From positions 108,437 through 172,436 of the forward strand of contig HF993646.1 of the NCBI GenBank assembly GCA_000433915.1: 64,000 nucleotides of DNA, written 5' to 3'. The notes beneath the pieces were generated by a model, which saw only the letters and a program-made list of their open reading frames with translations, made no database searches and had not been told where the DNA came from. The position numbers and the translations under genes are program-made. Origin of the DNA: Clostridium sp. CAG:793. Lineage in GTDB: Bacteria > Bacillota > Clostridia > TANB77 > CAG-508. Shown here one piece after another: positions 8,946 to 17,483 of the stretch; position 1 is the stretch's first letter; every line of letters starts with the position of its first letter.

Positions 8946-9539
8946 ATGACGAGGAGGAATAAACCAATTTTAATTGGTTATGAAAAAATGAAGGAAAAAC
9001 AAAAAGAAAAGAGAAAAATGAATGAAGAGCTGAAATGGTTTATACAGGTATCTATAATTGCATTTGTATTATCAATTATATTTTCATTTATTTCAAACAG
9101 TGCGGTATCTAGCTTGCCACTTATACCAGCAATACTAGTATTAATATTAGTAGTATTTATTGGAATAATATTTGATGTAATAGGTGTTGCTGTTACTGTA
9201 GCTGATGAAAAGGAATTTCATGCAAAAGCAACTAAGAAGTTACCAGGAGCTAAAACATCAATTAATTTAATAAAAAATGCTGGGAAAGTTTCAAATATAT
9301 GTGCCGATGTAATAGGAGATATATGTGGAGTTTTAAGTGGAGCTATAAGTGCTGGAATTGCTATAAAAATAATGAATGCGATGAACATTTCAACTAATAT
9401 TCAATTCATCATAAGTGCATTAGTTGCTTCAATGACAATTGGTGGCAAGGCACTAGGTAAAGGATTTGCAAGAAAACATTCAACTGAAATTATAATGATT
9501 ATAGGAAAAATATTGAGCAAATTTAAAAAAGAAAAATAG
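8946..9539 (+). CDS. oapA: OapA-like OLE-RNA-associated membrane protein
   Basis: 197 aa with a basic, Lys-rich N-terminus and about four hydrophobic segments (near residues 28-48, 55-80, 115-135 and 145-165). It has a DxxxD motif (DVIGD) and a related FDVIG segment. OapA proteins are small transmembrane proteins that bind OLE RNA and carry, as I recall, an essential DxxxD motif. In halophilic Bacillus the complex affects Mg2+ homeostasis and stress tolerance. The start is uncertain: ATG at 8946 has only a weak site, while GAGGAGG at 8951-8957 is followed by a small hairpin and an in-frame ATG at 8988 (183 aa product). It directly precedes ymdB. Confidence 0.65.
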   Translation: MTRRNKPILIGYEKMKEKQKEKRKMNEELKWFIQVSIIAFVLSIIFSFISNSAVSSLPLIPAILVLILVVFIGIIFDVIGVAVTVADEKEFHAKATKKLPGAKTSINLIKNAGKVSNICADVIGDICGVLSGAISAGIAIKIMNAMNISTNIQFIISALVASMTIGGKALGKGFARKHSTEIIMIIGKILSKFKKEK

Positions 9540-9559
9540 ATAAGAAAGAGGATTTATAA

Positions 9560-10324
9560 ATGAAGATATTGGCTATAGGAGATCTAGTTGGTGAAAATGG
9601 ATTAGCTAAGTTAAAAAAAGATTTGGATAATATACAGGAAGCTGAAAATATAGATTTCACAATTGTTAATGCTGAAAATGTAGCAGGTGGAATGGGAATT
9701 ACCATAAAAATATTTCAAGAACTTAAAAATATGGATATAGATGTACTAACTATGGGAAATCATACATGGGGAAAGAAAGATATATTTTCTTTTATAGATG
9801 ATCCAATGCTGGTTAGACCAGCCAATTATTCGAAAGGTGTACCAGGACACGGATATACTATTCTTACTAAAAATAGTAAAACAATATGTGTAATTAATTT
9901 AATTGGTAGAACTGATATGGGAGTATTATCGGAAAATCCATTTACCGTGGTTGATAATATTTTAAAGAAAGTCTCAGCAGATATTTTCATTGTCGACTTC
10001 CATGCTGAGGCATCTGCGGAAAAAATTGCGATGGGCTATTACTTAAATGGAAGAGTTAATGCAGTTTATGGAACACATACACATGTACAAACTGCGGATG
10101 AAACTATCCTAGATAAAGGAACAGCATACATAACTGATATAGGAATGACTGGACCTCGTAAGTCTGTAATTGGAATGGATGTAGATGCATCATTAAAACG
10201 TTTTGTTACATCTTTACCAGAAAGATATAAATTAGCAACAGGTGATTGCAAATTAAATGGTGTTGTCTTTGAGATAAATGACGAAAATTGTCGAACAGAG
10301 AAAGTATATAGAATAAATATATAA
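9560..10324 (+). CDS. ymdB: YmdB-family calcineurin-like phosphoesterase (TIGR00282)
   Basis: 254 aa. Metallophosphoesterase ligands are clear: 'MKILAIGDLVG' (Asp), 'TIVNAENVAGG' (Asn-Glu), 'MGNHTWGKK' (Asn-His), 'VDFHAEASAEK' and 'YGTHTHVQTADE' (His residues). B. subtilis YmdB is a 2',3'-cyclic nucleotide phosphodiesterase that influences biofilm and motility decisions, and its gene is typically next to rny. It lies 20 nt after oapA with AGAGGA as ribosome site, so it is probably co-transcribed with oapA. Confidence 0.93.
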   Translation: MKILAIGDLVGENGLAKLKKDLDNIQEAENIDFTIVNAENVAGGMGITIKIFQELKNMDIDVLTMGNHTWGKKDIFSFIDDPMLVRPANYSKGVPGHGYTILTKNSKTICVINLIGRTDMGVLSENPFTVVDNILKKVSADIFIVDFHAEASAEKIAMGYYLNGRVNAVYGTHTHVQTADETILDKGTAYITDIGMTGPRKSVIGMDVDASLKRFVTSLPERYKLATGDCKLNGVVFEINDENCRTEKVYRINI

Positions 10325-10466
10325 TAAAATGTCGAAAATTGTCATAAAACGGAAAAACGAGTCGATGAAAACTTTGGAAAATTAATAAAAAATACTGGAC
10401 ATTTTTTCCAAAATATATTATAACTATAATTGTAATTACAAATAAAAAATAATATAGGAGGAATCA

Positions 10467-10727
10467 ATGGAAGTTTTAAAAATCTCATCAAAATCAAATC
10501 CAAATTCAGTAGCAGGAGCTATTGCAGGGATGGTAAAGGAAACAAGAAAGGCAGAAATGCAAGCGATAGGAGCAGGAGCTCTTAATCAAGCTGTGAAGGC
10601 AGTGGCAATTGCGAGAGGATTTGTAGCACCTACAGGAGTAGATCTAGTATGTATACCTGCATTTGCTGAAGTTCAAGTGGAGGGCGAAGATAGAACTGGA
10701 ATTAGGCTAATTGTAGAATCAAGATAA
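10467..10727 (+). CDS. spoVS: Stage V sporulation protein S
   Basis: 86 aa, the standard length for this highly conserved Alba-like protein. The sequence 'MEVLKISSKSNPNSVAGAIAG' and the ending 'GIRLIVESR' are characteristic. SpoVS is needed for progress of coat assembly and septation control during sporulation. A strong TAGGAGG lies 6 nt before the ATG, and a long terminator hairpin follows, so it is a single-gene unit. Confidence 0.96.
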   Translation: MEVLKISSKSNPNSVAGAIAGMVKETRKAEMQAIGAGALNQAVKAVAIARGFVAPTGVDLVCIPAFAEVQVEGEDRTGIRLIVESR

Positions 10728-10753
10728 TGATTAAGTAAATAAAATATAAATTT

Positions 10754-10813
10754 AACGGGCATGTTATAGTAGTGTTGTGAAAGCTGACAATACTCTATTC
10801 ATACCCGTTTTTC
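10754..10813 (+). terminator. Terminator after spoVS
   Basis: Outer stem AACGGG / CCCGTT plus an inner AGTGTTGT / ACAATACT stem, followed by TTTTT. Confidence 0.75.
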
Positions 10814-10902
10814 AATTAAAAATATATTCTAAAACTATTGAAAAACAATTACATTTATTATATTATATGCTGGTAAAACATAATTGAAAGGAAATCATTT
10901 GC

Positions 10903-12480
10903 ATGAAATCAAGTGGTAATAACTTTTTTAAATATATATTTATTTTGGTTGTAATAGCTCTTATAGCAGGAGCAATTTATATAGTGTATGATAAAAATAA
11001 ACCAAATGAAGAAAATGATGAAGATGTTGAAAATGCAGTTCAAAATAATAACGTAAGCATTGTAGAAAATTTGAAAATGGGAATTACGAATTATGATACT
11101 ATGAATCCAATTCTTACAAAAAATCGTGAGATTGTTAATATTGATAAATTAGTATTTGATTCATTAATAAATATTACATCAGACTATACGGCTGAATATT
11201 CACTTGCAACAGCATGCACAAAAGTATCAGATACACAATATGAGATAAAAGTAAATACGGGGATAAAATGGCAAGATGGAAGTAGTTTGATAGCTAAAGA
11301 TGTACAGTATACGATAAATAAAATTCAAGAAACTGGATCAATATATATGCAGAATATTCAAAAGATAGTAAATGTAGAGACTCCAGATTCTGAAACGGTA
11401 ATTATAAATTTAAGTGAAGCAGTTCCTTATTTTGAATATAATTTAACATTCCCTATAATCTCAAGTACGTATTACTTAAATGAAGATTTTCAAAGCACAG
11501 GAAAGATACCAATTGGTACTGGCATGTACAAAATAGCAAGTATAGATAATGACAATATATTGTTAATTAGAAATGATAGATGGAGAAATATAAAATCTAA
11601 TCCACCTAAAACGCAATCTATTACAATTCATAAATATAATGCAATAGGAGAAATCTTTAATGCATTTAAGCTGGGAAATATTGATGTGGTAAATACGTAT
11701 ATGACAGATTATACAAACTATGTAGGAACAATGGGATACAATAAGAAAGAATACGCAGGAAGAGACTATGACTTTATAAGCATGAATTGTAAAGACAGTA
11801 TTTTATCAGATTCAGCTGTTAGAAAAGCATTAAATTATGGGATAAATAAAGAAAATATAGTAAGTACCGTATTTAGTAACACTAAAATAGTAGCTGATAC
11901 ACCATTAGATTATGGAAGTTATTTAAATAATGAAGAAGGAAAAATTTCATATAATCAAGAAGAAGCTAAAAAAACATTAGAAAATGGTGGTTGGACATAT
12001 GTTAGTGGTAGATGGCAAAAAAATATAGGTGGATATGTTAGAAAGCTTACATTATCGTTAGTAGTAAATAAGAATAATAATGATAGAGTAAAAGTAGCTA
12101 ATAATATAAAGAGTCAGCTTGCAGATATAGGAGTTATTATAAATATAGTACAAGTTGATGATAATAAATATTATGAATATTTAAATAATAAAAATTATCA
12201 AATAATTTTAACAGGAGTAAAATCGTCTGTTAATCCTGATATGACATATTTTTATGGATATAATAATTTGGCTAATTATCAAAATGATGATGTTCAATCT
12301 AAGCTAAATAGTTTAGATAATTATGGTGAAATTCAGAAAAAAGTAAATGAAGATGTTCCATATATTGGATTGTATAGAAATAAAGGAGTAATAATTTTAA
12401 ACTCAAATGTAGGCGGAGATTTTAGCCCTAATACGTTTAGTTTATACTATAATTTCGATAGATGGTTTAGACAACAATAA
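10903..12480 (+). CDS. Orphan membrane-anchored extracellular solute-binding protein, family 5
   Basis: 525 aa. A signal-anchor helix (residues 9-29) lacks a lipobox Cys, so the protein is likely tethered by an uncleaved helix. Then come an acidic linker and the family 5 (OppA/DppA-like) fold: 'GIKWQDGSSLIAKDVQYTINKI', 'IPIGTGMYKI', 'NDRWRN' and 'VRKALNYGINKENIV'. Such proteins bind oligopeptides or nickel and deliver them to ABC permeases, but no permease or ATPase gene is nearby. It may instead act as a sensor or partner with a distant transporter. GAAAGGAAA lies before the ATG. Confidence 0.82.
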   Translation: MKSSGNNFFKYIFILVVIALIAGAIYIVYDKNKPNEENDEDVENAVQNNNVSIVENLKMGITNYDTMNPILTKNREIVNIDKLVFDSLINITSDYTAEYSLATACTKVSDTQYEIKVNTGIKWQDGSSLIAKDVQYTINKIQETGSIYMQNIQKIVNVETPDSETVIINLSEAVPYFEYNLTFPIISSTYYLNEDFQSTGKIPIGTGMYKIASIDNDNILLIRNDRWRNIKSNPPKTQSITIHKYNAIGEIFNAFKLGNIDVVNTYMTDYTNYVGTMGYNKKEYAGRDYDFISMNCKDSILSDSAVRKALNYGINKENIVSTVFSNTKIVADTPLDYGSYLNNEEGKISYNQEEAKKTLENGGWTYVSGRWQKNIGGYVRKLTLSLVVNKNNNDRVKVANNIKSQLADIGVIINIVQVDDNKYYEYLNNKNYQIILTGVKSSVNPDMTYFYGYNNLANYQNDDVQSKLNSLDNYGEIQKKVNEDVPYIGLYRNKGVIILNSNVGGDFSPNTFSLYYNFDRWFRQQ

Positions 12481-12512
12481 AAAGAAAAGTGAAAAAATGT
12501 TCGCAAAAACTA

Positions 12513-12559
12513 TTGACAAAAAAATTTAATAATATATAATATACACAAACAAATGTTTA
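12513..12559 (+). promoter_or_regulatory. recA promoter with LexA-like operator
   Basis: TTGACA (12513-12518), a 16-nt spacer and TATAAT (12535-12540). Just downstream, CAAAC-AAAT-GTTTA (12546-12559) resembles the Gram-positive LexA box CGAAC-N4-GTTCG with two mismatches. SOS control is inferred. Confidence 0.55.
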
Positions 12560-12571
12560 GAGGAGGAATTT

Positions 12572-13663
12572 ATGAGCACAGAGAAAGAAAAGAACAAAAT
12601 TAGTTCAGAAAAACAAAAAGCATTAGAAGCAGCAATGGGACAAATTGAAAAACAATTTGGTAAAGGATCTGTAATGAAACTAGGAGAATTTAAAGCCATG
12701 AATATAGAAGCTATACCAACAGGAGCATTAAGCCTTGATATAGCATTAGGAATAGGTGGAATACCAAAGGGAAGAATTATAGAAGTATATGGACCAGAAT
12801 CATCTGGAAAAACTACTTTAGCACTTCATATGATTGCAGAAGCACAGAAGAAAGGTGGAGAGGCAGCGTTTATCGATGCTGAGCATGCTTTAGATCCTGT
12901 TTATGCTAAACATTTAGGAGTTGATATAGATAATTTAATAGTATCACAACCAGATACAGGAGAACAAGCATTAGAAATTGCTGAAGCTCTTGTAAGAAGC
13001 GGAGCTATTGATATAATTGTTGTTGACTCTGTTGCAGCACTCGTACCAAAGGCTGAAATAGATGGTGATATGGGAGATGCTCATGTTGGTTTACAAGCAA
13101 GATTGATGTCACAAGCTTTAAGAAAATTAGCAGGTGTTATAAATAAATCAAATAGCTGTATAGTATTTATAAATCAATTAAGAGAAAAAGTTGGAGTAAT
13201 GTTTGGAAATCCTGAAACAACTCCAGGGGGTAGAGCTCTTAAGTTCTATGCCTCTGTGAGACTTGATATAAGAAGAGTTGAAAACATAAAACAAGATGGA
13301 GAAGTAGTAGGAAGTAGAGCTAGAGTGAAGGTAGTAAAAAATAAAGTTGCTCCACCATTTAGAGAGGCTGAATTTGATATTATATATGGTAAAGGAATTT
13401 CTAAGTCAGGAAATATCTTAGATTTAGGTGTTAACTTAGGAATAGTAGATAAGAGTGGATCATGGTTTGGCTATAATGGAGAAAGAATTGGACAAGGTAG
13501 AGAAAATGCAAAGAAATATTTAGAAGATAATCCTAAGATTATGGAAGATATTGAAGCAAAAGTAAGAAAGAATTTTAATGAAGCATTTGAAAAAAGCCTT
13601 GGAGATGAAGTAATTGATGATGAACAAGACATAGAGCCAGAAGATGATGATTTAGACGAATAA
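12572..13663 (+). CDS. recA: Recombinase RecA
   Basis: 363 aa strand-exchange ATPase and SOS co-protease. Walker [10 protein letters not shown] is at about residues 74-82, then '[13 protein letters not shown]', Walker B-like '[12 protein letters not shown]', the L2-region motif '[20 protein letters not shown]', and an acidic C-terminal tail typical of RecA. AGGAGG lies 7 nt before the ATG. recX follows at 23 nt, a common arrangement. Confidence 0.98.
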   Translation: MSTEKEKNKISSEKQKALEAAMGQIEKQFGKGSVMKLGEFKAMNIEAIPTGALSLDIALGIGGIPKGRIIEVYGPESSGKTTLALHMIAEAQKKGGEAAFIDAEHALDPVYAKHLGVDIDNLIVSQPDTGEQALEIAEALVRSGAIDIIVVDSVAALVPKAEIDGDMGDAHVGLQARLMSQALRKLAGVINKSNSCIVFINQLREKVGVMFGNPETTPGGRALKFYASVRLDIRRVENIKQDGEVVGSRARVKVVKNKVAPPFREAEFDIIYGKGISKSGNILDLGVNLGIVDKSGSWFGYNGERIGQGRENAKKYLEDNPKIMEDIEAKVRKNFNEAFEKSLGDEVIDDEQDIEPEDDDLDE

Positions 13664-13686
13664 TTTAAATATTGAAAGGTAGAACT

Positions 13687-14316
13687 TTGAGAGAAGTAAA
13701 CATACATAATTTATCCCAAGAAATAAACAGAAGCAAACGTAATAAAGATATGTGCATATCTGATGATGAGTTTAATAAGTCTGATATGCACTATATCCAA
13801 GATGAAGTTAAAGAGCAAAAATCTAGTAATGTAGCTTTTAACAGGTATAAGGTTAAGTTCTTTAATGAAAATGGATATGCTTTAGAGAAATATGATGAAG
13901 CTAAAACTAAAATGTTAAAATATATTTTCTATAAAAAAAGGACAGAGAATGAAATTCGTACAAAATTTAAGAAAGACTATAGTCAAGATATAATTGATGA
14001 TGCAATTACTGAACTAAAAAAGCTTGGATATATAAATGATACAAATTATGTTGAAAGATTTGTTAGAGAATATATGGCACTAAAAAGCTTATCAAGAAAA
14101 GAGCTAAGATACAAATTAATGTCTAAAGGTATTAAAAATAATGACATTGATTTATACTTTTCCGAAAATAGTGAAGAACTTAACGAATATGAATTACAGT
14201 CTGCAATAAAGATTGTTAATAGGAAGAAAAATTCAATGGAAGACATTGAAATAAAACAGTTTCTATTGAAAAAAGGATATACAAGTGATAATATAAAGTT
14301 AGCAATGAGTTATTAA
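13687..14316 (+). CDS. recX: RecA regulator RecX
   Basis: About 209 aa. The C-terminal half has the three-helix RecX repeats ('YIFYKKRTENEIRTKF...IIDDAITELKKLGYINDTNYVERFV'). RecX binds RecA filaments and modulates or inhibits their activity. The TTG at 13687 is preferred because GAAAGG lies 7-8 nt before it. An in-frame TTG at 13672 would overlap that site. The N-terminal 60 residues are polar and poorly conserved in appearance. Confidence 0.88.
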   Translation: MREVNIHNLSQEINRSKRNKDMCISDDEFNKSDMHYIQDEVKEQKSSNVAFNRYKVKFFNENGYALEKYDEAKTKMLKYIFYKKRTENEIRTKFKKDYSQDIIDDAITELKKLGYINDTNYVERFVREYMALKSLSRKELRYKLMSKGIKNNDIDLYFSENSEELNEYELQSAIKIVNRKKNSMEDIEIKQFLLKKGYTSDNIKLAMSY

Positions 14317-14361
14317 TATAATAAAATGATTTGAAGAAAAATAATATGAAAGGTAATAATA

Positions 14362-15117
14362 ATGCAAAACATCTTTACATTAGAAACTAATAAGTACAAT
14401 ATAAAAATCGAAAACTTTGAAGGCCCTTTAGATCTATTATGCCATTTGATAGAAGTAAATAAAATGGATATATATGAAGTAAATCTTAATGAGATAACAG
14501 ATCAATATATTGATTATATAAATAAAATGGAAGAGCTGGACTTAGAAGTTACAAGTGAATTTTTAATAATGGCATCTAATCTATTGTTTATAAAATCTAA
14601 AAAACTTCTTCCACGTCAGGAGGAAGAAGAAGAAATGTTATCAGAAGAAGAACTTATTCAAAGGATAATCGAATACAAACAATATAAAGAGATTACTAAT
14701 AAATTTAGACAATTATATGATGAAAATTCAAAAAGATTTTATAGATTACCTGAAAGTATAGAATTACCTAAACAGAAATTAGAGATTAAACATTCATATC
14801 AGGATATTGTAGAAAAGTATAAAGAAATTTTACATAGAAATGAAGTGAAGGTTAATAAAAATTCTAAGAATTTGGAGAAGATTGCTATAATAGAGAACTA
14901 TTCTGTTGGAGATACTGTAAAGACAATGTTTAGAGCATTAATACGTAATTCTAATTTTGTATTCAATACATTATTCTCATTGAATAAATGCAAACCACAA
15001 GAAGTTGTTACAGCGTTTTCAGGATTATTAGAGATGTCAAGGAGAAATAAAGTAGAAACTAAACAAGAATATTTATTTGGAGATATAGAAGTATCAAAAA
15101 AGAAGAAGACAGTGTGA
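14362..15117 (+). CDS. scpA: Segregation and condensation protein A
   Basis: 251 aa kleisin subunit of the SMC-ScpAB condensin. It has the hallmark N-terminal 'NFEGPLDLLCHLIEVNKMDIYEVNL', then 'LEVTSEFLIMASNLLFIKSKKLLP', an acidic linker, and a C-terminal winged-helix region that contacts the SMC head. AAAGG precedes the ATG. scpB, normally next, is not here; ytfI follows instead. Confidence 0.93.
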   Translation: MQNIFTLETNKYNIKIENFEGPLDLLCHLIEVNKMDIYEVNLNEITDQYIDYINKMEELDLEVTSEFLIMASNLLFIKSKKLLPRQEEEEEMLSEEELIQRIIEYKQYKEITNKFRQLYDENSKRFYRLPESIELPKQKLEIKHSYQDIVEKYKEILHRNEVKVNKNSKNLEKIAIIENYSVGDTVKTMFRALIRNSNFVFNTLFSLNKCKPQEVVTAFSGLLEMSRRNKVETKQEYLFGDIEVSKKKKTV

Positions 15118-15158
15118 TTATATGTTAGAAAATCATTAGAATAAATATAAAAAAATGG

Positions 15159-15197
15159 GCAAGACTATCATTAGGAGGAAAATAGTGGTAGTCTTGC
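15159..15197 (+). promoter_or_regulatory. Hairpin presenting the ytfI ribosome site in its loop
   Basis: A 12-bp stem (15159-15170 with 15186-15197; one G-T pair) encloses a 15-nt loop holding AGGAGG (15173-15178). The GTG start (15185-15187) straddles the 3' side of the stem. The stem is followed by TTTGCTTTTT, so it may also act as a terminator for scpA. Confidence 0.6.
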
Positions 15198-15790
15198 TTT
15201 GCTTTTTATGTAGTTTTATTATAATATTTTTATTAGTATTAATGATTATTATAATAAAGGGAAAAATTGAATTAAAAGTATGTAATATATGTATACATGA
15301 TATTAATGATTTAAAGAATATTGTTGAGACGATTGTGAATAAAAAATATCCAAATGTTTTAGAATATATTGATTTCCAAATTATATGCAGGTTGTATATA
15401 TGTAAAAATATTAAATTTAATATACTAAAATTAGATAATATGCAAACTAGAAAGATGTTGATAAAGTCTAATATCCAGGATATGAAGAGTGAAGATCCAG
15501 AAAAGAAACAAAAAGAAAAGATGGAAAAATTAAAGAAGATTATGCCACATGTGTGTATCGATAATTTGAACTTTAATTTAAGTATCGGTGTAGAAGATGC
15601 GTATGCAACTGCAATGATAACAAGTGCATTAGGCATAATTACTTCAATAATATTATCATTATTTATTGAAGATAATAAAAATTGCACATATATAATCAAT
15701 CCAGTGTATATAGATAAAAATGTGTTTGAAATGAATGCAGCAATAGCAGCAGGAATACGAATAAAGGACTTAATTATAGCAATGAAATAA
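15185..15790 (+). CDS. ytfI: DUF2953 protein, YtfI-like sporulation-associated membrane protein
   Basis: 201 aa from the GTG at 15185, which has a perfect AGGAGG at 6 nt. An ATG at 15155 is in frame but has no ribosome site. An N-terminal transmembrane helix (residues 1-22) is followed by a basic region rich in 'KKQKEKMEKLKKI', a 'NFNLSIGVEDAYATAMITSALGII' segment and the closing 'AAIAAGIRIKDLI', matching DUF2953. In Bacillota this gene sits next to ytfJ, as it does here, with ytfJ convergent. Confidence 0.75.
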   Translation: MVVLLCFLCSFIIIFLLVLMIIIIKGKIELKVCNICIHDINDLKNIVETIVNKKYPNVLEYIDFQIICRLYICKNIKFNILKLDNMQTRKMLIKSNIQDMKSEDPEKKQKEKMEKLKKIMPHVCIDNLNFNLSIGVEDAYATAMITSALGIITSIILSLFIEDNKNCTYIINPVYIDKNVFEMNAAIAAGIRIKDLIIAMK

Positions 15791-15830
15791 ACACTATAAT
15801 TACTATGGATTAGTAATATAGTGTTTTTTA
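15790..15830. terminator. Bidirectional terminator between ytfI and ytfJ
   Basis: Long stem: ACACTATA / TATAGTGT-type outer arms plus ATTACTA / TAGTAAT, followed by TTTTTTA. It serves both convergent genes. Confidence 0.75.
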
Positions 15831-15832
15831 TT

Positions 15833-16417
15833 TTACATATCTGAACTTGTTTCATCATATTCAATATCATATGGTTTAGATTCTTTTTTTACAACTTCTG
15901 AGGCAGTTACATTGGTATTATTTTTTATAGGTGGTGTAGATGATTCTTTTGTAACTTTTAATGTAACAGAAGAATCTTTTTTGTTATCTAATTTTTTTAA
16001 TTGTGTGTCAATAATTGAACTTGTTTTTTCAACCAAATCTGGGATAAAATCTAAAAGTTTATCTAGTGATGATGAATGGGTAACAGGTAATAATTTTACT
16101 CCAGTTGGTTGAATGGCAATAAATGCGATTGGGCTGATACTTACTCCAGCACCTGATCCTCCACCAAAAGGCAATCTTGAATTTTCAGAAGATGTGGATT
16201 TAGAATCATCGTCTTTTGACTTATTTTTGTCATTATTAGTTGGAATTTTAAACTCGCTTCCACCAGCTGCAAAACCGAAATTTACTTTAGAAACTGGAAT
16301 TATAACAATATTATTAGATGTTTCAATTGGTTCACCTATTATTGTGTTAACATCAACCATCTCTTTTATTGAATTCATAGCAGTGTTCATTAATCCTTCA
16401 ATAGGATAATTATTCAT
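15833..16417 (-). CDS. ytfJ: Sporulation protein YtfJ
   Basis: 194 aa. The family core is clear: 'LMNTAMNSIKEMVDVNTIIGEPI', 'IIPVSKVNFGFAAGGSEF', a Gly-rich 'LPFGGGSGAGVSISPIAFIAI', then 'VKLLPV'. YtfJ (GerW) is needed for germination responses in Bacillus spores. The start at 16417 was chosen for AAAGGAG 8 nt upstream. An in-frame ATG farther up lacks a site. The C-terminal 60 residues are a Ser/Lys-rich tail, longer than usual. Confidence 0.9.
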   Translation of the reverse strand: MNNYPIEGLMNTAMNSIKEMVDVNTIIGEPIETSNNIVIIPVSKVNFGFAAGGSEFKIPTNNDKNKSKDDDSKSTSSENSRLPFGGGSGAGVSISPIAFIAIQPTGVKLLPVTHSSSLDKLLDFIPDLVEKTSSIIDTQLKKLDNKKDSSVTLKVTKESSTPPIKNNTNVTASEVVKKESKPYDIEYDETSSDM

Positions 16418-16491
16418 AATATTTAGCTCCTTTACTTTAAATTTATATGTATTATTTACCATATAAAGAAAAATATTCAAATTTTTATAAA

Positions 16492-16535
16492 AAGGCCGAA
16501 GCCTAGACGGAAAATTCTGTCCAGGCTTCGGCCTT
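16492..16535 (-). terminator. GC-rich terminator of the 16558-17301 gene
   Basis: A perfect 13-bp stem (AAGGCCGAAGCCT / AGGCTTCGGCCTT) is followed on the minus strand by TTTTATAAAAATTT. It is much more GC-rich than terminators of the core genes. Confidence 0.85.
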
Positions 16536-16557
16536 GAAAATAGGAATTAATGTGAAA

Positions 16558-17301
16558 TTAGTCGTTCACATCAATATCTAACATTTCTAATTTTAATTTA
16601 TCACTCCTAACTGCTGTAACAATGCACCGAATATTTGAGTCTAGTGGGTATGTTTTGGTGGAATCTAAGATTCCATACACCATAGGGCTTACTTCAATGA
16701 TGTAGCCATCATTTGTCTTAAGTCTTTGAGCGATCCGCCCGACGACCTGACGACCAGGATAGTAATTGGATAGTTGGTCTTTACAAAGATCTTTGATTGA
16801 TCCATAAATAGTATGGTCATAGCGGTTCTTTCCAATAATCTTTATACGATGTTCAGTGCCAAGAGGAGACTGTTTTTTAAGATTATGGATTGGAGCTACT
16901 GAGATGTCAGATACCTTGCAACGTACAACGCTACTATTATTGGAACACTGCATGATAAGACCATCTTTAAAGTACCCAACAACTCTGCAAATCTGAGAAC
17001 TTCCAATGTGAACCTTCTGATAATCTTCAAGCATTACTTCGCGATGAGAATAGTAACGCTCAGAGCCTTGCTTATGACAAACGTAAACGGTAATCTCCTG
17101 ACCAAAAAGCCTTTCAACTTCTTTGGGCATCAGATATGATGTGAAATCATTGGGGTCATACATTGAAACTTCGCTGAGTTCCATGTAGCCAAAGCTACCG
17201 GTGTCAAGGTTTAAGAATCTTAAGCGCTTGGATGGATTGTCCCACCCGACTACTTTGACACGGTATTTCCGGATCTTTTCAGCTGCTGAATTATTTTTCA
17301 T
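16558..17301 (-). CDS. Unknown accessory protein with S1/OB-like repeats
   Basis: 247 aa from the ATG at 17301 (GGAGG at 8 nt). I do not recognise a named family. The sequence reads as three or four beta-rich modules, each opening with a 'YRVKVVGW', 'CRVVGYF', 'HRIKIIGK' or 'QVVGRIA' strand. The third module, 'GRQVVGRIAQRL...GYIIEVSPMVYGILD', resembles an S1 RNA-binding fold. Its codon use is GC-richer than its neighbours and includes CGG Arg codons (IRKY, VGRIA) that core genes avoid. It has its own promoter with an inverted repeat and its own strong terminator, and was probably acquired. A nucleic-acid-binding role is speculation. Confidence 0.55.
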   Translation of the reverse strand: MKNNSAAEKIRKYRVKVVGWDNPSKRLRFLNLDTGSFGYMELSEVSMYDPNDFTSYLMPKEVERLFGQEITVYVCHKQGSERYYSHREVMLEDYQKVHIGSSQICRVVGYFKDGLIMQCSNNSSVVRCKVSDISVAPIHNLKKQSPLGTEHRIKIIGKNRYDHTIYGSIKDLCKDQLSNYYPGRQVVGRIAQRLKTNDGYIIEVSPMVYGILDSTKTYPLDSNIRCIVTAVRSDKLKLEMLDIDVND

Positions 17302-17352
17302 AGTGTAATCCTCCAAAATTTAAATTAAAAATGTACAAATCCTTTCTAAAGA

Positions 17353-17405
17353 TTATGAATAACATTCATAATTTTTATGTTAACACAAAATACAATAAAA
17401 ATCAA
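17353..17405 (-). promoter_or_regulatory. Promoter plus inverted-repeat operator of the 16558-17301 gene
   Basis: On the minus strand: TTGATT (17405-17400), 17-nt spacer, TAACAT (17382-17377), then TTATGAAT-N3-ATTCATAA (17371-17353) over the predicted start. The same layout and sequence recur at 19504-19558. Confidence 0.75.
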
Positions 17406-17483
17406 GTTATTTGCATAATGTATTCAAAGGACTATAAAGAACATTTTTTATAAAAATACATATAATTGAGTAGGAGGGTGATT

